This document shows positions 61,929 through 64,000 of a DNA stretch of 64,000 nt, piece after piece. Within the stretch, counting starts at the first letter, position 1. Every line of letters starts with the position of its first letter. The notes beneath the pieces were generated by a model, which was not told the origin of the DNA, did no database searches, and worked only from the letters and a program-made list of their open reading frames with translations. The stretch spans positions 140,167-204,166 of the forward strand of contig NZ_JAPYPC010000003.1 in the NCBI RefSeq assembly GCF_029937855.1, read 5' to 3'. The position numbers were made by a program, and so were the translations under genes. This DNA comes from Christiangramia sp. Lineage in GTDB: Bacteria > Bacteroidota > Bacteroidia > Flavobacteriales > Flavobacteriaceae.

Positions 61929-62783
61929 TTATTTTTCAATTTCATGGGTATCCCGGACACTGCTGAAGGTGAGGTCCAGCAATTTCCAGTCGCCGCCTTC
62001 TTTTTTATAGAATTCGGTTACGGTAAATTCATTTTCCACATCGCTGCCCCGTACGTGGGCGGTAAGCGTAATCCTGTTCCAGAGAACGGCAGTGTCATCA
62101 AAAACTTCTACCGCCACATCATGTACCTCTGCATTTTTATACCAGATACTTCCGGTTTCAATAATTTCCAGCTCCCTGTCTTTTTTCCAGGAACCGCTCA
62201 TATGGACAAATTTTGACTGATCATGAAATAGATCTTCAAGTTTCTCCACCTCCTTATCGGCCATCCATTGCCATTTCTGTTTGGAAAGCTGAACCAGTTC
62301 TTCCTGTATGTTTTCTTTCCTGATACTGTCAGCATCTATGTTCATGAATTTTTCCTCCGGAATTGGCTCCAGCCATTGGGTGGGGGCGTCGCCGGTAATG
62401 GCCAGATAGGTTACTCCGCTACCCGGGGTAGAGGCGTGCCAGTGTTCAACACCCGGCGAGCATTGTACTAGTTCACCCTTTCGGAGGATTTGAATTTCCT
62501 TACCGCGTTCCTGGTAAGTTCCTTCACCATCCAGAATGATCAATTGCTGACCTTTGGGATGCAGGTGCCAGTCCAATTTGGCTGCGGGCGCAAAAGTGGC
62601 CACGGTGATACTATGGTCAAAAACCTCATTGGCGGCTTTAACATGGGTAAGCCAGACATCTCCCGTATGATGCACGTTAGGCGCTAATTCGCCTTTTGGG
62701 AAAATGTTTTGAGCAATTGCAGAGGTCGGCATGATTAATCCGATTACTGCAATTAATAAAAATATTGTTTGTATGTTTTTCAT
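61929..62783 (-). CDS. Exported cupin-NTF2 fusion
   Basis: A 284-residue protein with a signal peptide (about 1-24, TSAIAQNI). Residues ~25-150 are a cupin (DWHLHPKGQQLIILDGEG, VEHWHASTPGSG). Residues ~160-284 are an NTF2/SnoaL domain (KQKWQWMADKEVEKLEDLFH, KFVHMSGSWKKDREL) nearly parallel to the gene at 61452-61907. The cupin is related to that of the CMD-cupin protein. The fusion probably arose by domain shuffling. Function unknown. Confidence 0.83.
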   Translation of the reverse strand: MKNIQTIFLLIAVIGLIMPTSAIAQNIFPKGELAPNVHHTGDVWLTHVKAANEVFDHSITVATFAPAAKLDWHLHPKGQQLIILDGEGTYQERGKEIQILRKGELVQCSPGVEHWHASTPGSGVTYLAITGDAPTQWLEPIPEEKFMNIDADSIRKENIQEELVQLSKQKWQWMADKEVEKLEDLFHDQSKFVHMSGSWKKDRELEIIETGSIWYKNAEVHDVAVEVFDDTAVLWNRITLTAHVRGSDVENEFTVTEFYKKEGGDWKLLDLTFSSVRDTHEIEK

Positions 62784-62811
62784 AATTTTAATTTTTGGAA
62801 TTTAGTTTTTC

Positions 62812-62877
62812 TTAATCCAGATCTTTCTGTTTCAGCCATTCAAATAGATGATCGGCGACCTGTTTATTATTTAGGTC
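62812..62877 (-). pseudogene. 3' fragment of an alpha/beta-hydrolase gene
   Basis: About 21 codons (DLNNKQVADHLFEWLKQKDLD-like) that match the end of the hydrolase at 63808-64000, with three substitutions (Q/E, D/E, F/S). The fragment stops at the REP repeat. It lies upstream of the cupin-NTF2 gene as in the intact arrangement. Confidence 0.75.
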
Positions 62878-62990
62878 TGACCCCGCTGGTGTGCGATTGT
62901 ATCGCGTTCAATTCCCAAATCTTTATTAATTGACCCCAGCTGGTGCGCGATTGTATCGCGTTCCTTCTCCTTTCCCAAATCTTTATTAAT
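62877..62990 (+). repeat. REP pair 1-2 (GCGCGATTG-type), right-facing
   Basis: Two tandem ~57-bp units; each has TGCGATTGTATCGCG (or GCGCGATTGTATCGCG) followed by CAAATCTTTATTAAT. Units begin near 62877 and 62930. Confidence 0.8.
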
Positions 62991-63005
62991 GGTCCAAATC
63001 CCTTT

Positions 63006-63569
63006 TCACCCGTAATATTGAAAAACAACAACATCCTCCAAAAGCCCTTTTTCATCTGCATAATCACCTGCACTGCTATAAACATAGTTTTCTGCTCTAT
63101 AAACCAAACCCGCCTCTACCGGATTATTATGAATATAGCTGATTTTTTCCCAAATAACTTTATTGCTCCATAATTCAATAGGCTTATTATCATGTCTCCA
63201 GAACTGATGCTCTTTTACATTGGATGATTTTGCAGCAGCTTTTTTAAATTGCTCCAGGAGAAATTCTCTTCGGCTTTCTCCTGGGTTATTCTGTATAGCT
63301 TTTACCAATGCCTTACTGGTAAAACGTTTAAAATCTCCTAAAAGGAGCGACGGATGCTGCCCTTTTAAACTTCTAAAGACCAGGTGAATGTGATTTGTCA
63401 TTATACACCAGGCAACTATTTCCATTCCTTTCTCCTTTTGACAAAAAGAAAGACTTTGCAACAGAATATCCTTATACTCATTACGAGTAAAAACATCAAG
63501 CCAATACACAACCGCGAAACTTACAAAATAAAGACCTTCAGGATTATGGAATTTATAATTTCGGCTCAT
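63006..63569 (-). CDS. REP-associated tyrosine transposase (RAYT)
   Basis: A 187-residue Y1/IS200-like HUH transposase. The HUH motif is in IMTNHIHLVFRS, and the tyrosine in KISYIHNNPVEAGLVYR. It is flanked by inverted REP pairs at 62877-62990 and 63598-63662, the usual RAYT arrangement. RAYTs cut and move REP sequences. There is no frameshift, so it may be active. Confidence 0.9.
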   Translation of the reverse strand: MSRNYKFHNPEGLYFVSFAVVYWLDVFTRNEYKDILLQSLSFCQKEKGMEIVAWCIMTNHIHLVFRSLKGQHPSLLLGDFKRFTSKALVKAIQNNPGESRREFLLEQFKKAAAKSSNVKEHQFWRHDNKPIELWSNKVIWEKISYIHNNPVEAGLVYRAENYVYSSAGDYADEKGLLEDVVVFQYYG

Positions 63570-63597
63570 GTTCTAAAGATCTTATTTTTTCCAGACT

Positions 63598-63662
63598 TAA
63601 CCACGCGATGCAATCGCGCGGGTGGATATGAGGCCACTCCACGCGATGCAATCGCGCGGTAG
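63598..63662 (-). repeat. REP pair 3-4, inverted relative to pair 1-2
   Basis: Two units with ACGCGATGCAATCGCGCGG at 63603-63621 and 63640-63658; the reverse complement GCGCGATTGCATCGCGT matches the plus-strand units at one or two changes. Confidence 0.8.
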
Positions 63663-63668
63663 CAGGGG

Positions 63669-63779
63669 CACATTGGGCGCTAATTCGCCTTTTGGAAAAA
63701 TATTTTGAGCAACTGCAGAGGTCGGCATCATTAATCCGATTACTGCGATTAAAATGAGTGTTTTTTGTATGCTTTTCAT
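63669..63779 (-). pseudogene. 5' fragment of a cupin gene
   Basis: About 37 codons encoding a signal peptide and mature start (IAVIGLMMPTSAVAQ, then FPKGELAPNV) nearly identical to the cupin-NTF2 protein. After Asn-Val the reading goes into REP 4 and stops being homologous. The start ATG is at 63779. It is not functional. Confidence 0.85.
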
Positions 63780-63807
63780 AATTTTAATTTTTAGAATTTA
63801 GTTTTTC

Positions 63808-64000
63808 TTAATCCAGATCTTTCTGTTTCAGCCATTCAGATAAATGTTCCGCTACTTCTTTATTGTTAAGATCGGACATCGGGAAATGCGTATTTCCTTT
63901 CAGTCCGATTTCCGGCAAGGGGACCAGGCTTACATCACCTCCGTTTTTGTTTACCACGTCTTTCCATTTCCTCGCCATTGCGAGTGCAACGCGCCACTGT
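63808..64000 (-). CDS. Alpha/beta-hydrolase, C-terminal part (cut by window end)
   Basis: The last 64 codons are visible. They read WRVALAMARKWKDVVN, then GGDVSLVPLPEIGLKGNTHF, then PMSDLNNKEVAEHLSEWL and LKQKDLD, which is the C-terminus of an exported alpha/beta-hydrolase type found in Bacteroidota; the GNTHF His is the probable catalytic His. The start and the catalytic Ser lie outside the window. The paralogous tail fragment lies at 62812-62877. Confidence 0.75.
   Translation of the reverse strand, partial: QWRVALAMARKWKDVVNKNGGDVSLVPLPEIGLKGNTHFPMSDLNNKEVAEHLSEWLKQKDLD

Noticed and set aside
62867..63173. Short frames across the REP pair and the end of the RAYT gene
   Set aside because: They are built from REP repeats and mirror frames; no protein family.
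62877..63662. REP units as a CRISPR array
   Set aside because: Only two units on each side, inverted relative to each other, without regular spacers and without cas genes.

Overview
The window looks like a chromosome segment of a marine-type Flavobacteriaceae (Bacteroidota; Gramella/Christiangramia, Salegentibacter or Zunongwangia-like). The evidence is AT-rich DNA, promoters of the Bacteroidota form TTG-N18/19-TAnnTTTG, a type IX secretion/gliding pair (porV, gldJ), a PafA-type phosphatase, a TonB-dependent receptor with a carboxypeptidase-regulatory-like N-domain, and single-domain MlaE/MlaF proteins. The genus is inferred, not proven.

Region 1 (1-25.6 kb) is core chromosome: the 3' end of an M3 peptidase gene, an ECF sigma factor with a small ZAS-type anti-sigma candidate, a UbiA-like membrane protein, gcvP, a FabH-like ketosynthase with a methyltransferase and a GT2 glycosyltransferase, pafA, mlaE-mlaF, a DUF389 protein, manC, a SprT-like metalloprotease, an SDR, an M28 peptidase, pdhC-pdhA, cdd, porV, gldJ, murF and an M20 dipeptidase.

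Region 2 (25.92-40.36 kb) is an integrative and mobilizable element inserted in tRNA-Leu(UAG). The tRNA at 25889-25973 is intact. A second, diverged copy of its 3' half plus terminator lies at 40348-40437, beside a tyrosine recombinase. Both ends carry paired GGTAACAC motifs 11 bp apart (candidate integrase arm sites). The element carries mobilization genes (MobC-like, relaxase, coiled-coil membrane protein), a palindromic oriT candidate, a Toprim/zinc-finger primase and a helicase-like ATPase flanking an iteron-like region, a DUF4143 ATPase, a DoxX-like protein, a FecA-like TonB receptor, a triple-PepSY acidic lipoprotein and a broken IS256-family copy. No type IV secretion genes are visible, so transfer would need a helper.

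Region 3 (40.5-57.0 kb) is a molybdenum island: TauE/SafE permease, moeA, moaA, a moaC-moaB fusion, moaE, moeB with rhodanese domain, moaD, a MocA-like nucleotidyltransferase, xdhC and a cysteine desulfurase, all on the minus strand. Next come a ModE-like one-domain regulator and two sets of isoquinoline-oxidoreductase-type molybdenum hydroxylases (IorA/IorB), the second with a di-heme c-type cytochrome. The cofactor genes plausibly serve these hydroxylases.

Region 4 (57.1-64 kb) is an accessory cluster of exported small-molecule enzymes: CMD-cupin fusion, flavodoxin-like lipoprotein, ABM monooxygenase, carboxylesterase, NTF2 protein, cupin-NTF2 fusion and an alpha/beta hydrolase (cut by the window end). 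A REP-associated tyrosine transposase (RAYT) with inverted REP pairs sits between two diverged copies of the cupin/hydrolase junction. Dispersed intergenic repeats occur across regions 3 and 4.
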